Shown: in pieces, positions 45,852-54,416 of the stretch
Layout of the letters: every line of letters begins with the position of its first letter
Position numbering within the stretch: the stretch's first letter is position 1
Assembly (NCBI GenBank): GCA_964563505.1
Contig: CAZLXW010000002.1
Location: 41,105-105,104 of the forward strand
Origin: UBA1351 sp964563505
Lineage (GTDB): Bacteria > Bacillota > Clostridia > Lachnospirales > Vallitaleaceae
Length of the DNA stretch: 64,000 nt
Direction: 5' to 3'
Notes under the pieces: generated by a model
Told to the model about the DNA's origin: nothing
Seen by the model: the letters and a program-made list of their open reading frames with translations, nothing else
The model's database searches: none
Program-made: the position numbers and the translations under genes

Positions 45852-47210
45852 CTATATAATTTCTATGTTTACTATTTCAGGTTTTTGCTTTGCTTTGAAG
45901 TAGTTACTAACCACATCCGGAAATATAGCATAGGCTATAGCCATTTTTTCATCATCGCTATATTGGGCAACGGCCTCCTTCGCCTTATCAAGTTCCGGTT
46001 CTAAAATATCTGCCGGGGCTACGTCAATACGTTCACTATCACCAATGGCTTTTTCAATAATCCATGGCAAAATCGGAGCCGGAGATCGTCCGTATTTTCC
46101 TTTACAGTATTCCCTTACTTCCTTGGGAATAACCTTATAGCGTTCACCAAGAAGTACATTAAAGACAGCTTGCGTTCCAACCATTTGACTCAGCGGTGTC
46201 ACTAGTGGAGGATAGCCCAAATCTTTTCTCACTTTTGGAATCTCCGCCAACACTTCTTCATAACGGTCACCTGCATTTTGGTCATTCAACTGAGAAAGCA
46301 AGTTAGAAAGCATGCCCCCCGGTACTTGATAGTGTAAGATTTTCGGTTCAATCTTCATAACTCGGGGATTAAAATTCCCTTTTTGTATATGGTCTTCTTT
46401 AACCTTGGCAAAATGGGCTGCGGCTGCATTCATTTTTTCTTCATTAAGGGGGTCAGCTACTTTTTGATCCGAGAAGATTTTATACATGGATTCTGTCGCC
46501 GGCTGAGCGGTACCTCCAGCAAATGGAGACAAGGCTGTATCAACAATATCCACACCGGCTCGAACTGCTTCATAATAGGTCACTTCGCATATACCACTGG
46601 TCGCATGTCCGTGCAGTTCCAAGGGTAGCTTCACTTGACTCTTGATGCCCTTAACCAAGTCATAGGCATTGGCTGGTGTTAAGATACCTGCCATATCTTT
46701 AATACAGATGGAATCAGCGCCCATATCTTCAAATTCTTTGGCCAGCTGCACATAATAATCAATGGTATGCACTTGGCTGGTTGTGTACGATATGGCTGCT
46801 TGACAATGACCGCCTTCTCTTTTAATGGCTTTCATACTTGTCTTTAGATTTCTCGTATCATTGAGAGCATCAAATACTCGTACAATATCTATACCTTCTG
46901 CAATGGAATGCTGAATAAAGCGCTCCACCACATCATTGGCATAATGACGATAACCCAGAAGATTCTGGCCTCTTAAAAGCATTTGAAGCTTTGTGTTTTT
47001 CATATGTTTTCTTATGGTTTTTAAGCGTTCCCAGGGATCTTCATTTAAATATCTTAGGCACACATCAAAGGTGGCTCCGCCCCACATTTCAACCGCATGA
47101 TAGCCCACTTGGTCCAACAAATCCAGCCCCGGAATCATTTCTTCCGTATGCATTCTTGTCGCTATCTGGCTTTGATGTGCATCTCTGAGAATGGTTTCTG
47201 TAAATTTCAA
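45852..47210 (-). CDS. oadA: Oxaloacetate decarboxylase / pyruvate carboxylase subunit B-type carboxyltransferase
   Basis: Cytoplasmic carboxyltransferase of 452 residues that moves the carboxyl of oxaloacetate to biotin. Motifs: ETILRDAHQSQIATRM, VEMWGGATFDVC, the SICIKDMAG catalytic-Lys region and the ELHGHATSG zinc-site histidines. The biotin domain present in many OadA proteins is absent and is encoded separately. The start codon is TTG, eight bases after AGGAGG. Oxaloacetate is inferred from family resemblance; other keto acids are possible. Confidence 0.92.
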   Translation of the reverse strand: MKFTETILRDAHQSQIATRMHTEEMIPGLDLLDQVGYHAVEMWGGATFDVCLRYLNEDPWERLKTIRKHMKNTKLQMLLRGQNLLGYRHYANDVVERFIQHSIAEGIDIVRVFDALNDTRNLKTSMKAIKREGGHCQAAISYTTSQVHTIDYYVQLAKEFEDMGADSICIKDMAGILTPANAYDLVKGIKSQVKLPLELHGHATSGICEVTYYEAVRAGVDIVDTALSPFAGGTAQPATESMYKIFSDQKVADPLNEEKMNAAAAHFAKVKEDHIQKGNFNPRVMKIEPKILHYQVPGGMLSNLLSQLNDQNAGDRYEEVLAEIPKVRKDLGYPPLVTPLSQMVGTQAVFNVLLGERYKVIPKEVREYCKGKYGRSPAPILPWIIEKAIGDSERIDVAPADILEPELDKAKEAVAQYSDDEKMAIAYAIFPDVVSNYFKAKQKPEIVNIEII

Positions 47211-47238
47211 AAGCCCTACCTCCTAATCAAAAACTTAT

Positions 47239-47256
47239 GGTTTAGACACCTAAACC
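47239..47256. promoter_or_regulatory. Palindrome in the oad leader
   Basis: Perfect dyad GGTTTAG-ACAC-CTAAACC just downstream of the oadA promoter and 29 bp before its start codon. It could be an operator or a leader hairpin; nothing decides between them here. Confidence 0.5.
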
Positions 47257-47270
47257 ACACTGATAAGTCT

Positions 47271-47322
47271 ATTATGAAGGATACATTATGGCCTGTAAAA
47301 TATTTGATTTCTATGTTATAAT
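47271..47322. promoter_or_regulatory. Overlapping divergent promoters of oadA and lysR
   Basis: Leftward (oadA): TTTACA (47299-47294), 17-bp spacer, CATAAT (47276-47271). Rightward (lysR): TGTAAA (47294-47299), 17-bp spacer, TATAAT (47317-47322). The two -35 hexamers are the same six base pairs, so polymerase can use only one promoter at a time. Confidence 0.65.
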
Positions 47323-47397
47323 AGTTTTATCCTATGCATTATATACTTTGTTACTATTAATTAAATTCAACATCTTTGTCTATAAAAGGAGACTCCA

Positions 47398-48279
47398 ATG
47401 ACCCTTAATCAACTTTATTATTTTATCGAAGTCAGTAACCAAAGTAGCATTACAAAGGCTGCGAAACGTCTCAACATTTCCCAGCCTTCCTTAACCGTTG
47501 CAATTAAAAACTTAGAAACCGAACTTGGCATCAGTCTTTTTCACCGAATTCGCAACCACATCGAACTAACCAATCATGGTCATCATTTTTACGAAAAATT
47601 GATACCACTTCTTAAGAATCTAGATGATTTAAACAGAGAAATGATATCCCTTGGATCCAACAACAATATTCTTAAAATCGGAATCCCTCCTATGATGGGC
47701 ACTTTATTATTTCCTGAAATATATCGTAACTTTAGTCAAAGTCATCCCCAAATCCAGTTAGAAATCTTAGAATCCGGATCCCTCAAGATAATGGATTATC
47801 TTCTCGATGATACCCTCGACTTATCCTTCATACTCGAAGAAACAACCGATAATAAAAACATCGCGACAAGTCCGATTACAAGCTTGTCTTTCCATTATTA
47901 TGTGAACAAAAGCCATCCCTTAGCCTCAAAAAAATCCGTTAAGGTTCAAGACATAAAAAAAGAGGCTTTAATCCTCTTTAATCGTGATTTTGTCATTAGT
48001 AAAATTGTTAAAGAACATTTCTCAAGTATCAACGTCAATCCGAATATTATTATGGAAACAACTCAAATCAACACCATCCGACGTTTTATCAAGGAAAATC
48101 TGGCCACGTCCATATTAATCGAAAAAACTCTAGCTGATGATGCAGATATTGTGGGTATACCCATCGAAAACATTGGTCCCATCACCATATGCATTGCCAG
48201 GAAAACAGATCATTTCCTAACTGACAGCGCTGATAAAATGTTGAGATTCATTAAATCCAATTATGGAAAAGACGTTTGA
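47398..48279 (+). CDS. LysR-family transcriptional regulator
   Basis: A 293-residue regulator. The N-terminal winged helix reads MTLNQLYYFIEVSNQSSITKA and SQPSLTVAIKNLE. The C-terminal effector domain is substrate-binding-protein-like (LKIGIPPMMGTLL; NKSHPLASKKSV). AAAGGAG precedes the start. It is transcribed divergently from the decarboxylase operon and is its likely regulator, with a dicarboxylate or keto acid as a reasonable co-inducer (inference). Confidence 0.93.
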   Translation: MTLNQLYYFIEVSNQSSITKAAKRLNISQPSLTVAIKNLETELGISLFHRIRNHIELTNHGHHFYEKLIPLLKNLDDLNREMISLGSNNNILKIGIPPMMGTLLFPEIYRNFSQSHPQIQLEILESGSLKIMDYLLDDTLDLSFILEETTDNKNIATSPITSLSFHYYVNKSHPLASKKSVKVQDIKKEALILFNRDFVISKIVKEHFSSINVNPNIIMETTQINTIRRFIKENLATSILIEKTLADDADIVGIPIENIGPITICIARKTDHFLTDSADKMLRFIKSNYGKDV

Positions 48280-48301
48280 GCATCCATGCCAGGGGCACCA
48301 T

Positions 48302-48336
48302 AAAAAAAACCCATCAATACCACTTGGGCTGATGGG
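48302..48336 (-). terminator. Terminator of the thiamine operon
   Basis: Seven-bp arms CCCATCA/TGATGGG with a 13-base loop, followed on the minus strand by eight U residues. It lies 22 bp after the thiC stop. Confidence 0.85.
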
Positions 48337-48357
48337 GGAATTCATACATATCTTTTT

Positions 48358-49650
48358 TTATTTCAAGGCTTCATGGACATTACGTATTGCGCACATTTTT
48401 CCACACATTGAACAGGTCGTCTCATCTTCAAGCTCTGCATGTTCTCGATATGCACGTGCCTTTGACGGATCAATGGATAAGTCAAACATCTGTTTCCAAT
48501 CAAGGTCAACTCTTGCCTGACTCATCTTGTTGTCCCAATCTCTTGCTTTTGGCACTTTTTTTGCAATGTCTGCCGCATGAGCAGCGATTTTTGTTGCAAT
48601 AATTCCTTCCTTCATATCGTCAACTGTAGGAAGACGTAAATGTTCTGCCGGAGTGACATAACATAAAAAGTCTGCGCCGGCTGATGCAGCTATTGCACCA
48701 CCAATAGCACCTGTTATATGGTCATATCCGGGAGCTATATCTGTAACCAAAGGTCCTAAGACGTAGAAGGGGGCTCCGTGGCATAGTTTTTTCTCTAATA
48801 AGACATTGGCTTCAATCTCATCCATAGACATATGACCCGGACCTTCAATAATGACTTGAACGTCTTTTTCCCATGCACGTTTAGTTAATTCTCCCAATGT
48901 AATGAGTTCATGAATCTGGCTAGCGTCTGTTGAGTCCGCTAATCCGCCGGGACGGCATGCATCACCCAAGCTTAATGTAATATCAAACTCCGCACAAATG
49001 TCTAGCAGCTCATCAAAATGCTCATAATATGGATTTTCATGCCCAGTCAATCGCATCCATGCAAACATTAAGGAACCACCTCGTGATACAAGATTCATTA
49101 ATCGACGATTTTTAAGAAAGGTCTCTGATGCTGCTTTATTCATTCCAGCATGAATGGTTACAAAGTCCACACCGTCTTCCCCATGCTTACGCACCATACC
49201 TAGGAAATCTTCCGGCTTGACATCTTTTAATTCCTTTTCATAAAAACCAAAAACATCATAGACCGGAACTGTCCCAATCATGGCCCCAGACATATCGATT
49301 AATTCTTTACGAAATTGCTCCGTTTTTCCGTAATTACTCAAATCCATTATTGCTTCAACGCCCATTTCCAGAGCCACACGAACTTTTTCAAGTTCCATTT
49401 CAGGATCATTACAGTCTTTGGAGATTCCTAAATTAACATTCATCTTTGTCCTTAAGCCTTCACCAACACCTTCCGGATTAATGGACAAGTGATTACGATT
49501 TGCCGGAATTGCAATCGTTCCTTTTGCCACACGCTCCCGAATAATTTCAACGTCCATATTTTCTTTTTTGGCTACAATTCGCATAGCTTCCGTGATGATT
49601 CCCTGTCTTGCTGCATTCATTTGTGTTGTATATGTTTGTACTTTTTCCAT
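48358..49650 (-). CDS. thiC: Phosphomethylpyrimidine synthase
   Basis: Radical-SAM enzyme of 430 residues that converts aminoimidazole ribotide to HMP phosphate, the pyrimidine half of thiamine. Conserved blocks: TIAIPANRNH, PVYDVFGFYE, SRGGSLMFAWM, LSLGDACRPG and GPGHMSMDEI. The C-terminal cluster motif is CSMCGKMC, with three residues between the last two cysteines rather than the four of the E. coli type. It is the short form, lacking the long N-terminal extension of E. coli ThiC. Last gene of the operon. Confidence 0.96.
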   Translation of the reverse strand: MEKVQTYTTQMNAARQGIITEAMRIVAKKENMDVEIIRERVAKGTIAIPANRNHLSINPEGVGEGLRTKMNVNLGISKDCNDPEMELEKVRVALEMGVEAIMDLSNYGKTEQFRKELIDMSGAMIGTVPVYDVFGFYEKELKDVKPEDFLGMVRKHGEDGVDFVTIHAGMNKAASETFLKNRRLMNLVSRGGSLMFAWMRLTGHENPYYEHFDELLDICAEFDITLSLGDACRPGGLADSTDASQIHELITLGELTKRAWEKDVQVIIEGPGHMSMDEIEANVLLEKKLCHGAPFYVLGPLVTDIAPGYDHITGAIGGAIAASAGADFLCYVTPAEHLRLPTVDDMKEGIIATKIAAHAADIAKKVPKARDWDNKMSQARVDLDWKQMFDLSIDPSKARAYREHAELEDETTCSMCGKMCAIRNVHEALK

Positions 49651-49664
49651 TTGCTTTTTTCCTC

Positions 49665-51044
49665 CTAGAATGATTGTTTGATTTGATGAATCATAGTTGA
49701 TATGTTTTCTGTTTTTTCTTGATAAAGGGATGAAACCATGGCGACACCATCCAAATATCTAGTATGTTCAAAGGTCAAGTTGTTCGGTGTAATTCCACCA
49801 ATACCATATAAAGGTAAGGACATATTTTTGTATATGGATTCTAATGTTGATAAATCCATAGGAATAGCATCTGGCTTAGTCAATGAAGGAAAAAGAGCCC
49901 CCACACCAAGGTAATCAGCGCCTTCAACTACTGCCTGACGTGCCTGGTCTAGTGTTTTTGCCGTTGCCCCGATAACACACCTACTTCCGAGTTCTTTTCG
50001 TGCCTCTCCAACTGTCATGTCTTGAGCTCCTAAATGAACACCATCAGCTCCGATAGTCTTAGCTAATGCGATGTCATCATTAATAATGAATGTGGTTCCG
50101 TATTTTCTGGCCAGTCCCTGTAACTCTTGACTTTCCTGAATCTTTTCTTCCCACGATTTATTTTTGACACGATATTGCACATATCCGATTCCGGATTGAA
50201 GTGCAACTTCTGTTTTTAACAAACAAAGGGATTTAAATTCCTGGGCATTTGCACTTTCTTGTGTAATCAAATAAATCGGCCTATTTCTTGTCGCCACTTC
50301 ATCAATGAGCCCTTGCTTATAGCTTCCTAAATGGCCTTGATTATGAATCCTCCTGGCGGCGCATTCACTGCTTCGTTTCATACATTCAAGAACTTTCATC
50401 AGACTATAGTGCCTACCATAGCTTCCGCAAAAACGTGTCATCAAGAGACTATTTAACATACATCCTGTCCCTGTAATGCTTTGTTGCAAAATACTCCCTC
50501 CGGTAACCTCGTCGCATCCATCATCGGATACGATGTAATCCGTCGCTCCGGTTATGATTACAACGATTTTTTTATTCAAGGGCTCATATTTTTTCCACAA
50601 GGAATAGGCCAATATTTTTACTTGTTCAGGATTCATGGCTTGACTATCCACACCATAAAACACGGAACTGACTTCTTCATCAAGCAAAGCTTTCGCTTCT
50701 TGACCATTACATTTTAAAATCGATACTCCACCATCCTTTAATAGTTTTAAAGAATGACTTAAACGAAACTGACTTGCGCTACATCCAACCGGGTCTAAAA
50801 GAAGTGGCTTATCTAAGGCTTTAGCGATTCGATGGGCTTGATGAAGCTTTTCAAACCTTAATTCATCTGCCGTTCCGATATTGAGAACGAGGCCATCGAC
50901 TTTGGAAATAATTGCTTCAAATTCCGACACCGCTTCAGACATTATTGGGCGACCACCCGATGCAATACACATATTTGCCACATCATTCATGGTGACATAA
51001 TTTGTCAAAAAATGAATCCTCGGCGCCTTATATTTCAAGTGCAT
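49665..51044 (-). CDS. thiM/thiE: Hydroxyethylthiazole kinase - thiamine-phosphate synthase fusion
   Basis: About 459 residues. The first half is ThiM: IHFLTNYVTMNDVANMC, LLLDPVGC and the catalytic-Cys motif TGTGCMLNSL. The second half is ThiE: IYLITQES, YVQYRVK, FIINDDIALA, GVHLGAQDM and LYGIGGITPNN. One protein thus phosphorylates thiazole and joins it to HMP-PP. The ATG at 51044 has GAGGGG six bases upstream and overlaps the thiD end; the frame is open to 51080 without a site. Confidence 0.93.
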   Translation of the reverse strand: MHLKYKAPRIHFLTNYVTMNDVANMCIASGGRPIMSEAVSEFEAIISKVDGLVLNIGTADELRFEKLHQAHRIAKALDKPLLLDPVGCSASQFRLSHSLKLLKDGGVSILKCNGQEAKALLDEEVSSVFYGVDSQAMNPEQVKILAYSLWKKYEPLNKKIVVIITGATDYIVSDDGCDEVTGGSILQQSITGTGCMLNSLLMTRFCGSYGRHYSLMKVLECMKRSSECAARRIHNQGHLGSYKQGLIDEVATRNRPIYLITQESANAQEFKSLCLLKTEVALQSGIGYVQYRVKNKSWEEKIQESQELQGLARKYGTTFIINDDIALAKTIGADGVHLGAQDMTVGEARKELGSRCVIGATAKTLDQARQAVVEGADYLGVGALFPSLTKPDAIPMDLSTLESIYKNMSLPLYGIGGITPNNLTFEHTRYLDGVAMVSSLYQEKTENISTMIHQIKQSF

Positions 51045-51795
51045 TGACAACCCCCTCACCTTGGCCGGTTCGATACCCATAGCGTATCGCTTTGGTTACC
51101 TTTGTTTTTGCTCCAACGATTGCCCTGTATATGTCTTTCCCCGCCGCTAGTTCACATGCAATTGCAGAAGACAAACAACATCCTGTACCATGTGTACATT
51201 GACTCTCTAAGCGTTTCTCAGCAAATGTTTGAATCGTCTTTCCGTCGTAGAAAAAATCAATGGCCTGATCGGCATCATCAAAGTGACCTCCCTTTAATAG
51301 GACCGGCGTCTTATATAAGTGAACCATTTTTTTGCATGCAGCTTCCATATCTGCTCTTTTCTTGATTTTATTGCCTGTTAACATTTCCGCTTCAAAGCGA
51401 TTGGGTGTTATGAGGGATACCTTATGCAATATTTTTTTTATAGCTTTTAAGGCATCTGCCTGAATGAGTTGTTGACCTGTTGAAGAACAAATAACAGGGT
51501 CTAAAACAATGGGGCAGTTACGGTCATCAATCCATCGACTGACTGCGAGGATATTTTCCACCGAATAGAGCATACCGATTTTGATTGCGGATATCTGAAA
51601 ATCTTCATCCATAATCTGCAATTGTTGCTCCACCTGTATGGGCTCAATATGACCTACTTTTTGGGAATTTTGCGCTGTCACTGCCGTAATAGCTGTTAGT
51701 CCATGATGCCCATAGGATGCAATTGTTTTAAGATCTCCTTGAATTCCTGCTCCGCCGGAAGAATCCGAACCGGCAATGGTCATAACATTTTTCAT
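51028..51795 (-). CDS. thiD: Hydroxymethylpyrimidine/phosphomethylpyrimidine kinase
   Basis: Ribokinase-fold kinase of about 255 residues that phosphorylates HMP and HMP-P. Motifs: MTIAGSDSSGGAGIQGDLKT, VLDPVICSSTG, TPNRFEAEMLTG, LLKGGH and the C-terminal anion hole THGTGCCLSSAIA. The ATG at 51795 (site GGAAGG) overlaps the thiW stop as ATGA; the open frame extends to 51810. Confidence 0.95.
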   Translation of the reverse strand: MKNVMTIAGSDSSGGAGIQGDLKTIASYGHHGLTAITAVTAQNSQKVGHIEPIQVEQQLQIMDEDFQISAIKIGMLYSVENILAVSRWIDDRNCPIVLDPVICSSTGQQLIQADALKAIKKILHKVSLITPNRFEAEMLTGNKIKKRADMEAACKKMVHLYKTPVLLKGGHFDDADQAIDFFYDGKTIQTFAEKRLESQCTHGTGCCLSSAIACELAAGKDIYRAIVGAKTKVTKAIRYGYRTGQGEGVVNALEI

Positions 51796-52292
51796 ATCTT
51801 TTCCTTCCACCCTCTCATGATTTTTAATAAATCAGTGACTTCAAAAAGAATTAGTGAAAATCCACTACCGACTAATGCGCTGATTCCAAAGGGAATAATA
51901 AAGAAAAAAAGTCCGACCGGATTGCCCATCACATAACTTGCAACCAAGCCTGCTAGGACACCTCCAATGAGTCCTGTTCCGATAAGTTCTCCAAGACAAG
52001 CGATACGGTGACTAGAAAAAAAGCGATAGAATAGACCGGCAAGTGCCGCACCAATCATACTGCCCGGAAAAGCTAACAAGGATCCCATTCCTAACATATT
52101 CCGTATCAATGATATTAAAAATGCATTAATAACAGCATAAGCAGGCCCTAACATGACTGCACCTATGACATTAATAAAATGTTGTACCGGAAAACACTTT
52201 GATACCCCAAACGGAATATAAAAGGTACTAAGTACAACACCTAATGCAATAAGCAGTCCTGAAATTGATAGTTTCAATGATACATTTTTCAT
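51792..52292 (-). CDS. thiW: ThiW, substrate-binding (S) component of an ECF-type thiazole importer
   Basis: Integral membrane protein of about 166 residues with five to six hydrophobic segments. It opens LKLSISGLLIALGVVLSTFYIPFG and has FPVQHFINVIGAVMLGP and MLGMGSLLAFPGSMIGAAL, the pattern of ThiW. The start at 52292 has GGAGG six bases upstream. As the first gene after a TPP riboswitch it presumably imports hydroxyethylthiazole, using the shared EcfAAT module encoded elsewhere. Confidence 0.92.
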   Translation of the reverse strand: MKNVSLKLSISGLLIALGVVLSTFYIPFGVSKCFPVQHFINVIGAVMLGPAYAVINAFLISLIRNMLGMGSLLAFPGSMIGAALAGLFYRFFSSHRIACLGELIGTGLIGGVLAGLVASYVMGNPVGLFFFIIPFGISALVGSGFSLILFEVTDLLKIMRGWKEKI

Positions 52293-52378
52293 CACTAACC
52301 TCCATATTTCTGAATGATTTGATAATTCGGTATATGCAGTTGTGTCAAACCCTAGAATTGCTTTGAAAGAAAAACAAG

Positions 52379-52414
52379 AAAAAGCTATTATACATGTTTA
52401 ACCTGTATAATAGC
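52379..52414 (-). terminator. Riboswitch expression-platform terminator
   Basis: Perfect 11-bp arms GCTATTATACA/TGTATAATAGC with a 9-base loop, then five U residues on the minus strand. It sits between the TPP aptamer and thiW, which indicates control by premature termination when TPP is bound. Confidence 0.88.
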
Positions 52415-52432
52415 CCTATATTTGACTTAAGC

Positions 52433-52518
52433 TTTCCTACGTCGGCATGATCCGAATCAGGTCAAGGGTCAAAGACAATGGTCTTTATCTCAGCCGGCGT
52501 TTCCGGCCCCCCTAGCGT
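52433..52518 (-). ncRNA. TPP riboswitch (THI element)
   Basis: The minus strand carries the thi-box signatures in order: GGGGGGCC near the 5' end, GCCGGCTGAGATAAAG (CUGAGA core at 52493-52488), ACCCTTGACCTGATTCGGA, then CATGCCGACGTAGGAAAGC. These are the diagnostic P2-P5 elements of the aptamer. It controls thiW-thiD-thiM/E-thiC. Confidence 0.97.
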
Positions 52519-52543
52519 TCTTATGAAATTATGTTACGGATAA

Positions 52544-52572
52544 AGAGTATCATAAAGAATTGTGAGCGTCAA
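52544..52572 (-). promoter_or_regulatory. Promoter of the thiamine operon
   Basis: TTGACG (52572-52567), 17-bp spacer, TACTCT (52549-52544) on the minus strand, about 25 bp before the riboswitch. Confidence 0.65.
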
Positions 52573-52593
52573 GGTAATATTCGTACTAATATT

Positions 52594-54378
52594 TTAATTT
52601 TTCGTTTTTAAATAGTACTGGACATGATTAAACTTGCGAAGTGTTTCTTGCTCATTTTTATCAAGTTCACGCACAAAGCCATCGTCTTTAACCCATGCAT
52701 CTTGACTATGTATAACCGAAAATTCCTCTTTAATCGTGTTAGAATATTTCATAAATTTCGGTCCTTCATAACCTGCCAATATAAAGAATTCATTCATCAG
52801 AAAATATGACCCTATATCTGGGCCTTCTCCAAGAAAATCATTATCAAGACTTTCTTTTGCAGAAGCATTTGCCCAAATTAAATAACGTGTCCCATAATAA
52901 TTATAAAATCCTTCTTCCGTACTTAAATCAATATTAATTCCCAACTCGTGATAAACACTATTTGCATCGCCTAACCATGGCCTGTGATCACCAAAGATTA
53001 TAAGCACCACCGGTTCCGTGTCATTTTTAAGCGTATTAACCATCTTTTCTAAGGACTTTGTTGTTTGATCAATCCCCTGTAAGTAATTATTCATGATAGC
53101 TGATGATTCTTCACAATATCCTTTATTAATAATATAAGGTATTCCTTCATAGGTCTTTCCATAAGGACCATGATTTTGCATAGTCACTGAAAAAGAAAAA
53201 TACGGTCGGTCCATTTTTTTCCCCTTTTCATAAAAACCCAGAATCTCTTCAAACAAAAGTTCATCTCGCATATAATGCGTATCTTTTTTTCCCGAATAAT
53301 AATTTTCAAGATAGTAGTAATTCTCAAATCCTAAATATGGATTGACATTCATCCGATTATAAAACCAGTTATAATAAGGGTGACTGCCTTCTGTATAATA
53401 TCCCTGATCACGTAGGTACCATACGTATGTATCTACCTGCCTTCTAAAGTTTGGCAAGGATGTGTATCCCGTCAAAAATCCACGTTCTGTCGATACCGTC
53501 CCGCCCGCAAACACATTGTTAATCAAATTTCCGGTATAAGATTCTTTCTCTAATTGGTGATAAAATTCATATGGATTCTCTGAAAAATCTAATTGCTTTT
53601 GATGACTAAAGTCACTATAACCTTCAAGCATAATTGAAATGATATTCACTTTTTTATCGTCTGCTATTTCTCCGCCTTCATATACATCTAAAATCTTTAT
53701 TACTTCTTGCTTCGAATATCCTTTCGGAGCTTGATTGATACTCGTTTTAATACTTGCTAAAAATGGATAAACAACCCCTCTGCTAATGTAATCCTCCGTT
53801 GCATTCCATCGATTAGCCAGCGAATAATTTTCTATGCTTTGGTATAATTTATCATTGCTATATAGATAATTACCCATAACTATTGAACAAATCACAATAG
53901 AAAAAAATAAAATTATTCTTTCTTTTTGAGATAATATCCCTTTCCTAAATAGAAAAATCGACATAATCGTAATAATTGCTATAGCTACAACTGTAATAGC
54001 CATTTTATAATTCGGATAAATTTTATACTGAAAAAGCATATTTTTTGACTCGTTAATAAATACCAAATCCCCTGCTAGAAGTGGGTCGTTTCTTAACTCA
54101 ATTTTAAAATAATTAACCCAACTTATTAAAATTGTAATACAACTTGTCAGTAAAAAACTTAACCACACACGGTTAGAAAGGGAATAAATACATAAAATAA
54201 TCATAATAACTGGCAACGTATTTAATATGGGAATCCATGGATTACTAAAATAGGACATAAACATTGGCATAATATATTTTGCAGCACCAAAATACATACT
54301 TACAAAAGCGATTCCAATTGCCATCACAATAAGTGTGATGAAGATAACTCTTTTACTACTAAATTTAAACTTATTCAT
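52594..54378 (-). CDS. LTA-synthase-like phosphoglycerol transferase / sulfatase family membrane enzyme
   Basis: A 594-residue protein with about five N-terminal membrane helices (to about residue 190) and an extracellular sulfatase-fold domain. The nucleophile region reads AGGTVSTERGFLTGYTSLP, with VTMQNHGPYG and FGDHRPWLG as metal-site motifs. Relatives transfer glycerol phosphate from phosphatidylglycerol to teichoic acid or other glycans. It is co-directional with the DUF2339 gene (38-bp gap). Exact acceptor unknown. Confidence 0.85.
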   Translation of the reverse strand: MNKFKFSSKRVIFITLIVMAIGIAFVSMYFGAAKYIMPMFMSYFSNPWIPILNTLPVIMIILCIYSLSNRVWLSFLLTSCITILISWVNYFKIELRNDPLLAGDLVFINESKNMLFQYKIYPNYKMAITVVAIAIITIMSIFLFRKGILSQKERIILFFSIVICSIVMGNYLYSNDKLYQSIENYSLANRWNATEDYISRGVVYPFLASIKTSINQAPKGYSKQEVIKILDVYEGGEIADDKKVNIISIMLEGYSDFSHQKQLDFSENPYEFYHQLEKESYTGNLINNVFAGGTVSTERGFLTGYTSLPNFRRQVDTYVWYLRDQGYYTEGSHPYYNWFYNRMNVNPYLGFENYYYLENYYSGKKDTHYMRDELLFEEILGFYEKGKKMDRPYFSFSVTMQNHGPYGKTYEGIPYIINKGYCEESSAIMNNYLQGIDQTTKSLEKMVNTLKNDTEPVVLIIFGDHRPWLGDANSVYHELGINIDLSTEEGFYNYYGTRYLIWANASAKESLDNDFLGEGPDIGSYFLMNEFFILAGYEGPKFMKYSNTIKEEFSVIHSQDAWVKDDGFVRELDKNEQETLRKFNHVQYYLKTKN

Positions 54379-54416
54379 GTAAAGCTCCTTTTATGTAAAA
54401 TTGTTTTCATATTAAT

